21,749 bases of DNA from JAVXNW01 sp036645575 (GTDB taxonomy: Bacteria; Bacillota; Clostridia; Christensenellales; Aristaeellaceae), in NCBI GenBank assembly GCA_036645575.1, contig JAVXNW010000046.1, positions 1 to 21,749 on the forward strand, given 5' to 3'. A program made the translations under genes and the position numbers. This document shows positions 1 to 7,007 of the stretch, one piece after another (the stretch's first letter is position 1; every line of letters starts with the position of its first letter). The notes beneath the pieces were generated by a model. It made no database searches. It was not told the DNA's origin and saw only the letters and a list, made by a program, of their open reading frames with translations.

Positions 1-59
1 GGGGCAGCGCCCCGGCCGCCGGAGGCCGTTCCCTATATTACCCTTCCCGCCTCCCGGTT

Positions 60-91
60 CCCCTCGCCTCCTCGTCCCCTCGCCTCCTCGC
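60..91. repeat. Two-copy 16-bp tandem repeat in C-rich spacer
   Basis: Positions 60-75 and 76-91 are two adjacent 16-bp copies differing only at the last base. They lie in the C-rich spacer 1-106 downstream of the leftmost phage gene. The minus strand, which is the coding direction here, is polypurine. At 41-63 it carries four runs of three or more G separated by loops of 2-4 bases, a canonical G-quadruplex motif. No gene is visible in 1-106; the next phage gene presumably starts beyond the window edge. Confidence 0.6.
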
Positions 92-106
92 CCCCCCGCC
101 GCCTCG

Positions 107-358
107 TCAGATCAGTTGGGCGTGTTCGAGGATTTCCACGAGTTCGGCGGGGAGTTCGACGGTTTCGCCGCGTTTGATCAAGAACATGCGTCCGTTGTAG
201 CCCACTTCGACCACCTCGTCGCCGGTCTTAGCCAGGGGAATGCGCACCCGCACGCGTCTTTCTGTGCGGTCATCCCCGGCGGTTTGGCGGTATGCCTTTT
301 CGATCTGCGCGCTGCGCATGGCGTCGTTAGCGCTCTGTTGTGTCGTATTAACCTTCAT
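107..358 (-). CDS. Small phage protein downstream of the capsid gene
   Basis: This is an 83-residue soluble protein with no membrane segment or signal peptide. Residues 1-35 are polar and probably helical. Residues 36-83 look like a compact beta fold ending in a segment (GYNGRMFLIKRGETVELP) that recalls small head-associated proteins found next to capsid genes in Firmicutes phages. The ATG is preceded by a good ribosome site (AAGGAGGG, spacer about 7). The gene follows the capsid gene by 21 bp on the same strand and is probably co-transcribed and made in quantity with it. A role in capsid decoration or head completion is inferred from position only. The exact function is unknown. Confidence 0.7.
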   Translation of the reverse strand: MKVNTTQQSANDAMRSAQIEKAYRQTAGDDRTERRVRVRIPLAKTGDEVVEVGYNGRMFLIKRGETVELPAELVEILEHAQLI

Positions 359-379
359 GGAAGCACCCTCCTTTTTTAT

Positions 380-1621
380 TTAAGCGGTAAAGCCGTGTTC
401 AATGCGCACGAGCCACGCGTCCTGCAATATCTTGGCGGCGAACCCAGCCACCTTCCAGCCGACGGTTGATATCTGTTCGAGGGGATCAGCGGTCCCTGCG
501 GAGCCGCGGTTTTTGATGATGGCGCGCACGTTCTTGCCTTCGAGGTCGATGACGCCGTAGGCATCCTTGCCAAAGACGAGCGTGGAGGCCACGTCGCCAG
601 CGCTTGCGTCTCCGCCCTCGGGGTAGACGGTCAAGGCGTTGAAGGTCGCCGCATCGCCGGAAAGCGCCGCCGCGAGCGTCAGCACGGTGCCGGTTGATGG
701 GGTTGCATGATGGGCGGCGGAAGCGATCTTGACGCGCTGTCCGTTCACCACCACGTATTTCCCAGTAAGCGCGGCGATCTTGGCCGCGTCAAGCCCAGTC
801 GCGGTTACGAGTAGGGAGAGGGTCGCGGCGGTGTACGCGCCGCTTGCCGCCGTCGTAAAGGAGGGGTATCCAGGGACAATCTCGGCATCCGCGTGGAAGA
901 AGTGCGCCTCGGGCGTCTCGATCACGATCACGCCGAAAAGCCGTCCGATCTCGCCGGAAAAGATCTGCTCGCTCTCCTGATATTTGGACACGTCCTGCCA
1001 AGTCTGGTCGGACTGCAAGTCAAACACGGAATCCGGCCCGACGATCGCGATAAAATAGCCCTTGCCGGCGCGCATGAACTGGGGCGCCTTGTTTTTCTTG
1101 AGCAGCCGCACCGCCCTGCGCAGCTCCGTCGAGGTCAGCTTGTTTAGGCTGGTCAGTGCGGCGCGGCTGGTGGCGATCGCGCCGCCGGTTCCGGTCGCGT
1201 AGAGCACATTGGTTCCGATGTGCAGCGCTTGGCGGGTCAGCGTGTCGATGGTGAGCGCGCCCTGATCGGCCATCAGTTCGACGGAATCGTTGACCACAGG
1301 ATCGAGCGCGGTCATGTCGAGCAGATCGCTGATGGCGACAAAGCCGCCGTACTGGCTGATGGTCTCGTTGACTTGGGTCATGCCCAGCGACTGCCCGTCG
1401 GGCACCACGCCTTCCTCGAGCGCGGCGGTCTGTGCGGCAAAGGGCGTCCACTTGCGGAACTGCACCTGTTTCCCGCTTCCGAGCGGCAGCGGTCGCTTCT
1501 GTCCGTACTCGTAGTGCACCAGCTTGGGCTTCATGTCCATGATCATCTTGCGGTCGTAGTAGGTCTGCATCGTGGTCGGCATCGTGCCGGTTGTGGTCTT
1601 GTTGGGGTTGAGGTTTGCCAT
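380..1621 (-). CDS. Major capsid protein, N4-gp56 family
   Basis: This 413-residue protein should form the icosahedral shell of the phage head (HK97-like fold in this family). The pattern matches N4-gp56-type capsid proteins. The N-terminal region has YYDRKMIMDMKPKLVHYEYG near residues 21-40 and KQVQFRKW near 51-58. The hallmark C-terminal block is AYGVIDLEG (354-362), GSAGTADPLEQ.STVGWK (373-390) and a final VRIEHG. Residues about 259-330, rich in Ala, Thr and Ser with a VVVNGQRVKI core, look like an inserted small beta domain. The start has a strong ribosome site (AAGGAGGAAG). Gene order is portal, scaffold-like protein, capsid, as in many tailed phages. No head-maturation protease is visible. 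The family call is by recognition of conserved segments, not by a search. Confidence 0.9.
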   Translation of the reverse strand: MANLNPNKTTTGTMPTTMQTYYDRKMIMDMKPKLVHYEYGQKRPLPLGSGKQVQFRKWTPFAAQTAALEEGVVPDGQSLGMTQVNETISQYGGFVAISDLLDMTALDPVVNDSVELMADQGALTIDTLTRQALHIGTNVLYATGTGGAIATSRAALTSLNKLTSTELRRAVRLLKKNKAPQFMRAGKGYFIAIVGPDSVFDLQSDQTWQDVSKYQESEQIFSGEIGRLFGVIVIETPEAHFFHADAEIVPGYPSFTTAASGAYTAATLSLLVTATGLDAAKIAALTGKYVVVNGQRVKIASAAHHATPSTGTVLTLAAALSGDAATFNALTVYPEGGDASAGDVASTLVFGKDAYGVIDLEGKNVRAIIKNRGSAGTADPLEQISTVGWKVAGFAAKILQDAWLVRIEHGFTA

Positions 1622-1642
1622 AGATTTCTTCCTCCTTTAATG

Positions 1643-2269
1643 TCAGTAGTTCAGGTGAACCTTGCGTCCGCGCTTGAGCTGCGCGTCAATGCGCCCGATC
1701 TCCTCGTCGTCCAGCCGCTCCTCGGCACTGGGCTGTGCGGGTCGCCCGGTCAGGCCCATCGATCGGGGGCGCTTGCGTCCGGGCTCCCGCGCGGCCATCA
1801 CGGGCGGCTCCGCCATCTCCTGCGCGCCCGCCTCGAGCGCCTCGTCGTCGATCAGCTCATCCTCCGGGGCATCCTGTGCGGGGCGCGCATACGCGTAGGC
1901 GCGCTCGACCGGCTCGCCCGCCAGCACCAGTGCCCGAAACGCAAGGGAGGTGCGCAGCATCTCCTCGAGGTCAAATTCAGGGCGTAGGTTCTTGAGCTCG
2001 TCCTCTTGGCGGAGCAGCGCCTCGGCAAAGGCCTGCTTGCGCCGCTCGCTTTCCTGTATGCCCACCCGCGACCATTCGGCCGCCTTCTCCGCCGCCATCC
2101 GCGAGGCGGTCGCCACCAGTTCGTCGAGCACCGCGTCCGCTTCCTCTGCGGGGAGATTCGCCTGCGCAACGCCGGCCGGCTGTGTCTCTTCGGGCGGCTG
2201 TGCGCCCCCCGTCCCCTGCCGCTGTCCGCATGGCTCCTGCTTGCTTGCCAGATCCCATTCCCGTTCCAT
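1643..2269 (-). CDS. Putative phage scaffolding protein
   Basis: This 208-residue, Glu/Ala-rich, highly charged protein has no membrane segment. Residues 40-95 should form a long amphipathic helix or coiled coil. Residues 130-185 are acidic and Pro-rich, probably disordered. The last 20 residues (EIGRIDAQLKRGRKVHLNY) are basic and helical, like capsid-binding tails of scaffold proteins. It sits between portal and capsid genes, where scaffolds normally lie. I chose the ATG at 2269, which has GGAGGG 6 bases upstream and starts 25 bp after the portal stop; the open frame extends further upstream, but that part overlaps the portal gene and is Arg-rich. Scaffold function is inferred from position and composition; a minor head protein is the alternative. 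Confidence 0.65.
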   Translation of the reverse strand: MEREWDLASKQEPCGQRQGTGGAQPPEETQPAGVAQANLPAEEADAVLDELVATASRMAAEKAAEWSRVGIQESERRKQAFAEALLRQEDELKNLRPEFDLEEMLRTSLAFRALVLAGEPVERAYAYARPAQDAPEDELIDDEALEAGAQEMAEPPVMAAREPGRKRPRSMGLTGRPAQPSAEERLDDEEIGRIDAQLKRGRKVHLNY

Positions 2270-2294
2270 GCAATTCCCTCCAAATCCTCTGAAT

Positions 2295-3902
2295 CTATAA
2301 CGTGGAGGCGCCCGCCTCCGTGTTATCCGTTGTCGCGCCGCCCGCCTGATCGAGCGGCGCGCGTTGCGCCTGCTCGGCCGCCTCGCGTGCCAGCACCTTG
2401 ACCAGAATGCGCTCTCTTCCCTCAAAGCTCATCATCTCAAGCGCGTCGCTCGGCTGGATCACGCCCGAACCCAATAGCTGCATCGCCAGTTCGTTCTGGT
2501 ATAGCTTGGAATAGGGCGTCTGCTTTTGCACCTGAATGCTCACGTCAAAGTCGATTTCCTCCCGTGCGCCGCCGTAGCGCAGCATTTTTTGTCCCCCTTC
2601 GCCATGAATGCGAAACACCCGCTCCTCGGTGTAGTTCTCCTGGATCACCGCGACCATCATCCGAACCATCTGCTCGTAGCCGTCAAAGAGCTGATCGATC
2701 AAAACGCGGCTGCGCTTGCTGCCCGCCTCCTGCAAGGCGACGATGGCCGAGGCCGCGGTGATTCCGCCGCCCGCCTCGCCGCGGTTGAATAGGTTTTGCC
2801 CGCTCTCTTCCTTGATCGCCGCCAGCTTGGCCTGCTGATAGGTCAGCACAAATCCGCTCAGCGGCTGCGCCTGCATCCAGCGAATGGCGCCCTCGTCGAT
2901 GCGCGATCCGCGCACGACTTCCGCGTCCATGTCGGTGAGCGCGTCCTCGTCAACGTCTGCCGCGCGGTTGATGAGCAATTTGTACTTGCCGCTCATCAGC
3001 GCGTTTTTGAGAATGATCTGATCCAGCTTGTCGGCGTACACCTGCAAGTTCTTCAGGATGTCGATCAGCCCTAGCCCCACGGGCTGCCCCGTGAGCGGAT
3101 ATAGCGGCTCGACGATGAAGGGATATTGCCCGTGCGCGTACATGCCCTCAGGTCTGGTCGTCCGGCTGTCCTCGAGCAGCACGCCGCCGGCCATTTTCGC
3201 CATGTGCACGCGTTGGACGCCATCCTCATCCAGTTCCTTGAACCAGTACTCGATCAAGCGCACGTCCTCGCTCGGGTCGTCCGTCAGATACGGCTGATTT
3301 TCCCGGTCGCGCCCATAGCGGTCGCGCCCGATAAAGGGCGCCAGTTCCGGGTATTGCGCCTCAAACCAGCCGCGCGGATACCACCCGGTCTTAAACACCG
3401 CCCGCCCCTCTTGGATGCTCGCGAACTTGGGATCCCAGTAAAATTGCTCGATGTCCCATTCGCGAATGGCCACGTCGCCAAGCCCGCCCAGCAGCGTCTC
3501 GTCCCAGTAAATCTCTTGGGCAGACGCGCCCTTCATCAGCGCGGCGCGGCACTTGGCGCGGTACACCTTGCGGTAATTTCGCCGCTTCAGCACAAACCGC
3601 ACCAGCTGCGTCAGGCATTCCGCCGTGCGGTCGTCCTTGGGCTCCTCGCCCAGCAAAATCGCGTCCGGATAGTGATCCATGAGATCTGCTAGCACCGACT
3701 CGAGCGTTGAAAACATCGTCGGCGTCACCGGCTGCGGCTCGTTTATTTCCCGTGGCGGCGTCCCGTGCCAATGATTGGTTCGCCAGAACGCTTCGTTGTC
3801 TCGGCACTTGTCCCGATAGTCCCGCGTCGCTTCGTCAAATTGATCCAATAAACGGTACGCCGCATCGATAAATCCCTCGTCCTGTGAAAGAAATCCCTCC
3901 AT
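2295..3902 (-). CDS. Phage portal protein
   Basis: This 535-residue protein should form the dodecameric portal through which DNA is packaged and ejected. Support: its place directly after the large terminase, its length, and segments typical of portals. These are the N-terminal DEATRDYRDKCRDNEAFWRTN region (about 23-43), TPTMFSTLESVLADLMDHYPD (60-80), and a long alpha-helical C-terminal half. The last 25 residues are Ala/Gln/Thr-rich and look disordered. The start is placed at the ATG at 3902 rather than the in-frame ATG at 3923, because GGGAGGGG lies 7 bases before the former. It is 42 bp from the terminase stop. Grouping with a particular portal subfamily is not possible by eye. Confidence 0.82.
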   Translation of the reverse strand: MEGFLSQDEGFIDAAYRLLDQFDEATRDYRDKCRDNEAFWRTNHWHGTPPREINEPQPVTPTMFSTLESVLADLMDHYPDAILLGEEPKDDRTAECLTQLVRFVLKRRNYRKVYRAKCRAALMKGASAQEIYWDETLLGGLGDVAIREWDIEQFYWDPKFASIQEGRAVFKTGWYPRGWFEAQYPELAPFIGRDRYGRDRENQPYLTDDPSEDVRLIEYWFKELDEDGVQRVHMAKMAGGVLLEDSRTTRPEGMYAHGQYPFIVEPLYPLTGQPVGLGLIDILKNLQVYADKLDQIILKNALMSGKYKLLINRAADVDEDALTDMDAEVVRGSRIDEGAIRWMQAQPLSGFVLTYQQAKLAAIKEESGQNLFNRGEAGGGITAASAIVALQEAGSKRSRVLIDQLFDGYEQMVRMMVAVIQENYTEERVFRIHGEGGQKMLRYGGAREEIDFDVSIQVQKQTPYSKLYQNELAMQLLGSGVIQPSDALEMMSFEGRERILVKVLAREAAEQAQRAPLDQAGGATTDNTEAGASTL

Positions 3903-3944
3903 ATACGCTCCCCTCCCGTCCAAATCCCCCGTAGCCCCTTCCCG

Positions 3945-5315
3945 TCAGTCCGCCAGCGGGTCGTACCCCATCCGCCGCTTCTTTTTCTCGCGCGGCGCCA
4001 CCGGCCTTTCCATCAGGAAATATCGCGTCTCGTCGTATACGTGATCCTCGCCCGCGCTGTCCACGTCCTCAGGGCGCAGCGCGTCGTAGCATAGGCTGGG
4101 CACGGTCTGGCGAAATCCCTTGCATCCCTCAAATACGTACATTCCCGGTATGCCCTCCTCGTCAAACTTGAGCCGCTCGTGCAGCTGCATCTTGCCCGCC
4201 AGGCGCGCGTTGTCGCCCGGCAAGAAGTAGATGCCCTCCTTCTCCATCTGCTCCGCGACGCTCTCGCCTCGGCTCGCGTCCCAGATCGATGGATCGGCCA
4301 CGCCCCGCATGTGCGCTTCGCCTTGCGCCTGCTCGAGTTCGCGAATGCGCTGTGCAATCTCGCGCGGCGAGCGCTTGAGCCCCACGTTTGCGTCGCTCGC
4401 GCCGTACCATTCGCGGTACCGGTAGACGATCCCATCCGGATCAACCGTCCACCACCCGACGGAGAAGGGCCGGGAATACCCAAAATCAAAGCTGCGGTAG
4501 CGCGGCCACCCGTCGGGTATGGCAAAAGGCTCGATCACGTGGGTGAAGCGCCGGTCGCGATAGTGCGCGCAGTCGTCGGTGAATTCGGGGAACGCCTGCC
4601 CCTCAAACGCGTCCCATTTCCCCATCAGCAGCGCCTCGCGCAGCGCGCGCGGCTTCTGCTCCAATTCAAAGATGTAATCCTCCGATAGGTGCGGGTTGTC
4701 GGTCGCCCGCGCCGGAATGTACAAAATCGTCCGCAGTTGCGTCTTGCCCAAGACCCTGGATTGCACCTTGCGCAACTGCACCTTGCCCGGCTCGGCCGCG
4801 TCCACGAAGTACTTGCGCACCCACGCGTGTCCGGGCCCTCCGGGGTTTGACGTGCAGCGGACGACCGGGCGAATTTTGAGGCTTACGTTGGCGCGAAGTC
4901 TGGTCTTCAGGTAGTCGTAGGTGTCTTTTGAAAAATGGGTCAGCTCGTCGATAAAGAGCCAGTGGATCTCCGCGCCTTGGTAGAGCAGCTTGTCCTTGTC
5001 GGTCATGCAGTGCCGGAACTTGAGCGCGCTTCCGTTGACCAACGTCATGTCGTGGCTCGCCGCCCGGTATTTGTACAATTCCTTGGGAAACGACCTGAGC
5101 GCCTCGCCCACCAGCGTGTCGTCCAATTCCCGAAGGCTTCGCCTGAACAGGTACGCCTGCGTCCCGGGATGCTCAAGGCACCGAAGCAGCGCCTCCATCA
5201 CAATCGCCTTGGATTTTCCGCCGCCCGCCGCGCCGCCGTAGAGCACCTCGTCCGCCGTCGCCGCGTGAAACAGCGCCTGCTTCGGCGTCGGCTTGTAGTT
5301 GAGCCATACCTCCAT
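3945..5315 (-). CDS. terL: Phage terminase large subunit
   Basis: This 456-residue packaging motor combines an ATPase with an RNase H-like nuclease that cuts concatemeric DNA. Visible motifs: Walker A GGAAGGGKS (27-35), Walker B WLFIDE with D123/E124 (119-124), and the coupling motif TSNPGG (155-160). Candidate nuclease acidic residues are D277 (FDFGY), D341 (VADPS) and D424/D428 in EDHVYDETRYFLM, the usual terminase C-terminal motif. Length is normal and no key residue is missing, so the protein looks functional. The ATG at 5315 starts at the conserved YKPTPKQ segment. The reading frame is open upstream to 5375, but that stretch is low-complexity Gly/Arg/Ala. The ribosome site lies inside a G-rich tract. 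Confidence 0.93.
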   Translation of the reverse strand: MEVWLNYKPTPKQALFHAATADEVLYGGAAGGGKSKAIVMEALLRCLEHPGTQAYLFRRSLRELDDTLVGEALRSFPKELYKYRAASHDMTLVNGSALKFRHCMTDKDKLLYQGAEIHWLFIDELTHFSKDTYDYLKTRLRANVSLKIRPVVRCTSNPGGPGHAWVRKYFVDAAEPGKVQLRKVQSRVLGKTQLRTILYIPARATDNPHLSEDYIFELEQKPRALREALLMGKWDAFEGQAFPEFTDDCAHYRDRRFTHVIEPFAIPDGWPRYRSFDFGYSRPFSVGWWTVDPDGIVYRYREWYGASDANVGLKRSPREIAQRIRELEQAQGEAHMRGVADPSIWDASRGESVAEQMEKEGIYFLPGDNARLAGKMQLHERLKFDEEGIPGMYVFEGCKGFRQTVPSLCYDALRPEDVDSAGEDHVYDETRYFLMERPVAPREKKKRRMGYDPLAD

Positions 5316-5317
5316 CG

Positions 5318-5355
5318 CCCGCCCCCTCCCTCGCGCCCCGCTCCCCGCGCGCCCC
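5318..5355 (-). other. G-quadruplex-capable leader over the terL ribosome site
   Basis: On the minus strand this stretch, directly 5' of the terL ATG, holds G runs of 4, 4, 4, 3, 5 and 3 bases with loops of 1-5 bases. That fits the canonical G3+/N1-7 quadruplex pattern. The GGGAGGGGG portion is also the only plausible Shine-Dalgarno site. The motif is seen directly; folding and any effect on translation are inference. Confidence 0.55.
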
Positions 5356-5420
5356 GCCACGCCAGGCCCCGCCAAGCATCTTCTCCCGTCCCCCCGCGCT
5401 TTTCTTTAACGCCGCCGCGC

Positions 5421-5720
5421 TCATTCCTCGTCCTCCGGTCGCGGCGCGCAGGTCACCACCCGGATCACGTTGCCCGCAGCCGCGCCCTTGTCGCCGTCCC
5501 CGCGCCACCGTTCGGGCGCGCGCTCCTTGAGCCATGCCTTGATTGCATCCAGATCCGGCGGCGGCTGGCGGACGATCACCTCGCGCTTTTCCTTGACGCA
5601 CCCCTTGCCATCGTCCTCGGTCACGGTCTTTTCCTCGCGCTGCACAAGCCCGCCCACCGCCTTCTGGTAAAAGGCCTCCTCAATCGCGGCGTTGAGCCGC
5701 TTATCCTGCCTCGCTGCCAT
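5421..5720 (-). CDS. TerS-like protein lacking the HTH domain
   Basis: This 99-residue protein resembles the C-terminal half of Firmicutes phage small terminases. The recognisable parts are NAAIEEAFYQKAVGG (10-24), a charged KTVTEDD...VKEKREVIV beta-hairpin-like stretch (31-50), and PPDLDAIKAWLKERAPERWR (54-73), the usual 'PPD..A..FWLKNR.PE.WR' block. The small subunit normally binds viral DNA with an N-terminal helix-turn-helix, which is absent here. The frame is open upstream to 5843, but those residues do not look like an HTH. The ATG at 5720 has AAGGAGGG five bases upstream, so the short form is probably what is made. It is the first gene of the phage module, 105 bp before terL. Family assignment is moderate. 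Confidence 0.6.
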   Translation of the reverse strand: MAARQDKRLNAAIEEAFYQKAVGGLVQREEKTVTEDDGKGCVKEKREVIVRQPPPDLDAIKAWLKERAPERWRGDGDKGAAAGNVIRVVTCAPRPEDEE

Positions 5721-5836
5721 CCAATCCCTCCTTGAGCAAGAGATTACCGCACAAAACCCGACATACCCCGACCTTTTATGCCAAAAATAAATAAAAAACC
5801 GCCTCCGCGATTTTTTTGGCGTTGCCGCCCGCGCCG
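5721..5836. other. AT-rich head of the divergent intergenic region
   Basis: The spacer between the TerS-like gene (minus) and the membrane protein gene (plus) starts with an AT-rich island at about 5774-5818, unlike the GC-rich surroundings. It contains an imperfect hairpin flanked by A and T runs (about 5796-5817). I see no good minus-strand sigma-A promoter for the phage module. The closest is a TTGGCA near 5782 with no matching -10 at 16-18 bp. Confidence 0.4.
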
Positions 5837-5865
5837 TTGACAACGCCCGCGCAAGATGCTATCCT
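5837..5865 (+). promoter_or_regulatory. Sigma-A-type promoter of the COG2426 gene
   Basis: TTGACA (5837-5842) is followed after 17 bp by TATCCT (5860-5865). The predicted start near 5872 gives a leader of about 115 nt before the ATG at 5986. That leader contains a palindromic element at 5891-5942. Confidence 0.75.
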
Positions 5866-5890
5866 AGAACGACATTCGCGCGCTCCATCC

Positions 5891-5942
5891 AAAAGCCTCC
5901 CCTTGAGGGGCGGCCGCAGCCGCGACGAAAGGGTGCCCCGTC
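5891..5942 (+). repeat. Possible dispersed palindromic repeat in leader
   Basis: The element begins with a CCCC-TTGA-GGGG hairpin (5899-5910), then a GC-rich palindrome, then CGACGAAAGGGTG. Its layout (AAAAGCCTCCCCTTGAGGGG followed by a second short hairpin and an AGGGTG-like end) recalls short dispersed repeats seen in many gut Clostridia genomes. That resemblance is from memory. Only distant copies could exist in this window, for example the element on the minus strand near 21300-21360. Confidence 0.4.
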
Positions 5943-5985
5943 CCCCGCGTTTTTCCAATCATCGACTTGTGGAGGATTTAATCTG

Positions 5986-6471
5986 ATGAACACCGCCTTT
6001 ATCTGGTCTGAACACCTGGGCAAAATTGCCACCACCGCGCTTCTCTCGATGGTGCCCACCTTTGAAGGGCGCTACGCGATCTCGGTCGGCATGTCCATCG
6101 GCATGCCCATGGTCTTCACCTTCCTGCTGGCGCTGGTCTTTTCAACGCTGCCCATGCCGTTCATCTTCTGGTTTCTAAAGCCCATCCTCAAGTGGCTGTA
6201 CGCCCTGCCGATCAAGCCGCTGCAAAAGTTTGCCGCGTGGGTCGAGCGCCGGTCGCTTAAGAAGGGCTCGCAGATGGACACGACGGGTCTTTTGAGCCTG
6301 TTCGTCTTCGTCGCGGTGCCGCTCCCGGGCACGGGCGTATGGACGGGTTCCGCGATCGCCACGCTTCTCAACATGAAAAAGTCCCACTCGATGGTCGCGA
6401 TCTTCCTGGGCAACGTCGTGGCCTGCCTCATCATGACGCTACTTACGTCGGGCGTTCTCCACTTTTTCTAA
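5986..6471 (+). CDS. Small multidrug export family membrane protein (COG2426)
   Basis: This is a 161-residue integral membrane protein with about four hydrophobic segments (roughly 12-22, 33-66, 100-128 and 134-160). It carries the family signature VPLPGTGVWTG (111-121) and an N-terminal PTFEGRYAI (24-32) that corresponds to the conserved P.IE.R.AIP region. The family (Sm_multidrug_ex, PF06695) is annotated as small multidrug export protein, but that function is poorly established and it is related to SNARE-associated/DedA-like proteins. The start is supported by GGAGG ten bases upstream. It is monocistronic, with its own promoter at 5837 and terminator at 6499. Its transport substrate cannot be told. 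Confidence 0.85.
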   Translation: MNTAFIWSEHLGKIATTALLSMVPTFEGRYAISVGMSIGMPMVFTFLLALVFSTLPMPFIFWFLKPILKWLYALPIKPLQKFAAWVERRSLKKGSQMDTTGLLSLFVFVAVPLPGTGVWTGSAIATLLNMKKSHSMVAIFLGNVVACLIMTLLTSGVLHFF

Positions 6472-6498
6472 GCGCCGCTTGGGCGCGTGAAGGCCCTT

Positions 6499-6533
6499 AG
6501 CGGCGGCGTCCCCTGCCGCCGTCGCCGCTTTTT
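6499..6533 (+). terminator. Rho-independent terminator after COG2426 gene
   Basis: A 10-bp GC-rich stem (6499-6508 with 6520-6529, one G-U pair) is closed by an 11-base loop and followed by a run of T. It lies 27 bp after the stop codon. Confidence 0.75.
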
Positions 6534-6617
6534 CGTGCAATATGTCGCGCCTTCGACGGAAAAAGGGCCTTTATTCCCTGAAACAGTAAATAATTCAAGT
6601 TAATTTCCATAACCCTA

Positions 6618-6646
6618 TTGACATTTGCGCCGCTATCTAGTATTAT
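6618..6646 (+). promoter_or_regulatory. Promoter of the tRNA cluster
   Basis: TTGACA (6618-6623), a 17-bp spacer and TATTAT (6641-6646). The predicted start near 6653 lies about 27 nt before tRNA-Val. The promoter sits in a locally AT-rich patch (6590-6650). Confidence 0.8.
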
Positions 6647-6679
6647 AACTCTTGTCGCTGACGCGGCGCTGCGAACAAT

Positions 6680-6755
6680 GGGAGCATAGCTCAGCTGGTA
6701 GAGCACTTGCTTTACACGCAAGGGGTCACAGGTTCGAGCCCTGTTGTTCCCACCA
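6680..6755 (+). tRNA. tRNA-Val (anticodon TAC)
   Basis: A full cloverleaf is visible: acceptor GGGAGCA with TGTTCCC, anticodon stem CTTGC/GCAAG around loop TTTACAC, T-arm GGTTCGAGCC, and encoded CCA (6753-6755). It is the first of five tRNA genes transcribed together. Confidence 0.95.
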
Positions 6756-6760
6756 TATGC

Positions 6761-6837
6761 GGCCTGGTAGTTCAGTTGGTTAGAATGCCAGCCTGTCACG
6801 CTGGAGGTCGAGGGTTCGAGCCCCTTCCAGGTCGCCA
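6761..6837 (+). tRNA. tRNA-Asp (anticodon GTC)
   Basis: Acceptor GGCCTGG pairs with CCAGGTC (one G-U). Anticodon stem CCAGC/GCTGG encloses CTGTCAC. The T-arm contains GGTTCGAGCC, the discriminator is G, and CCA is encoded. It lies 5 bp after tRNA-Val. Confidence 0.95.
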
Positions 6838-6842
6838 AAATT

Positions 6843-6918
6843 GCCTTGGTAGCTCAGCTGGTAGAGCAGTAGACTGAAAATCTACGTGTCGGTGGTTCAA
6901 CTCCGCCCCGAGGCACCA
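6843..6918 (+). tRNA. tRNA-Phe (anticodon GAA)
   Basis: Acceptor GCCTTGG pairs with CCGAGGC (one G-U). Anticodon stem GTAGA/TCTAC encloses CTGAAAA. The T-loop is TTCAACT, the discriminator is A and CCA is encoded. Confidence 0.94.
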
Positions 6919-6924
6919 TATCCT

Positions 6925-7000
6925 GCGGTAGTAGCTCAGTTGGTAGAGCGCCACCTTGCCAAGGTGGAGGTCGCGAGTCCGAGTCCCGTCTACCGCTCCA
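6925..7000 (+). tRNA. tRNA-Gly (anticodon GCC)
   Basis: Acceptor GCGGTAG pairs perfectly with CTACCGC. Anticodon stem CCACC/GGTGG encloses TTGCCAA. The discriminator is T and CCA is encoded at 6998-7000. The T-loop region reads GAGTCCGAGTC rather than the usual GGTTCGAATC, as in some Firmicutes tRNA-Gly. Confidence 0.94.
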
Positions 7001-7007
7001 ACAAATG

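Noticed and set aside
1220..1987. A 255-codon open frame on the plus strand
   Set aside because: It is a shadow of the capsid and scaffold-like genes and has no ribosome site or recognisable motif.
5721..5843. Extended N-terminus of the TerS-like protein from an ATG at 5843
   Set aside because: The added residues are unlike an HTH, and the start at 5720 has a strong ribosome site.
6497..6838. A 113-codon open frame with a GLEPSTSSVTG...NRARTCDPLRVK sequence
   Set aside because: This is the well-known artefact from translating the antisense strand of tRNA genes.
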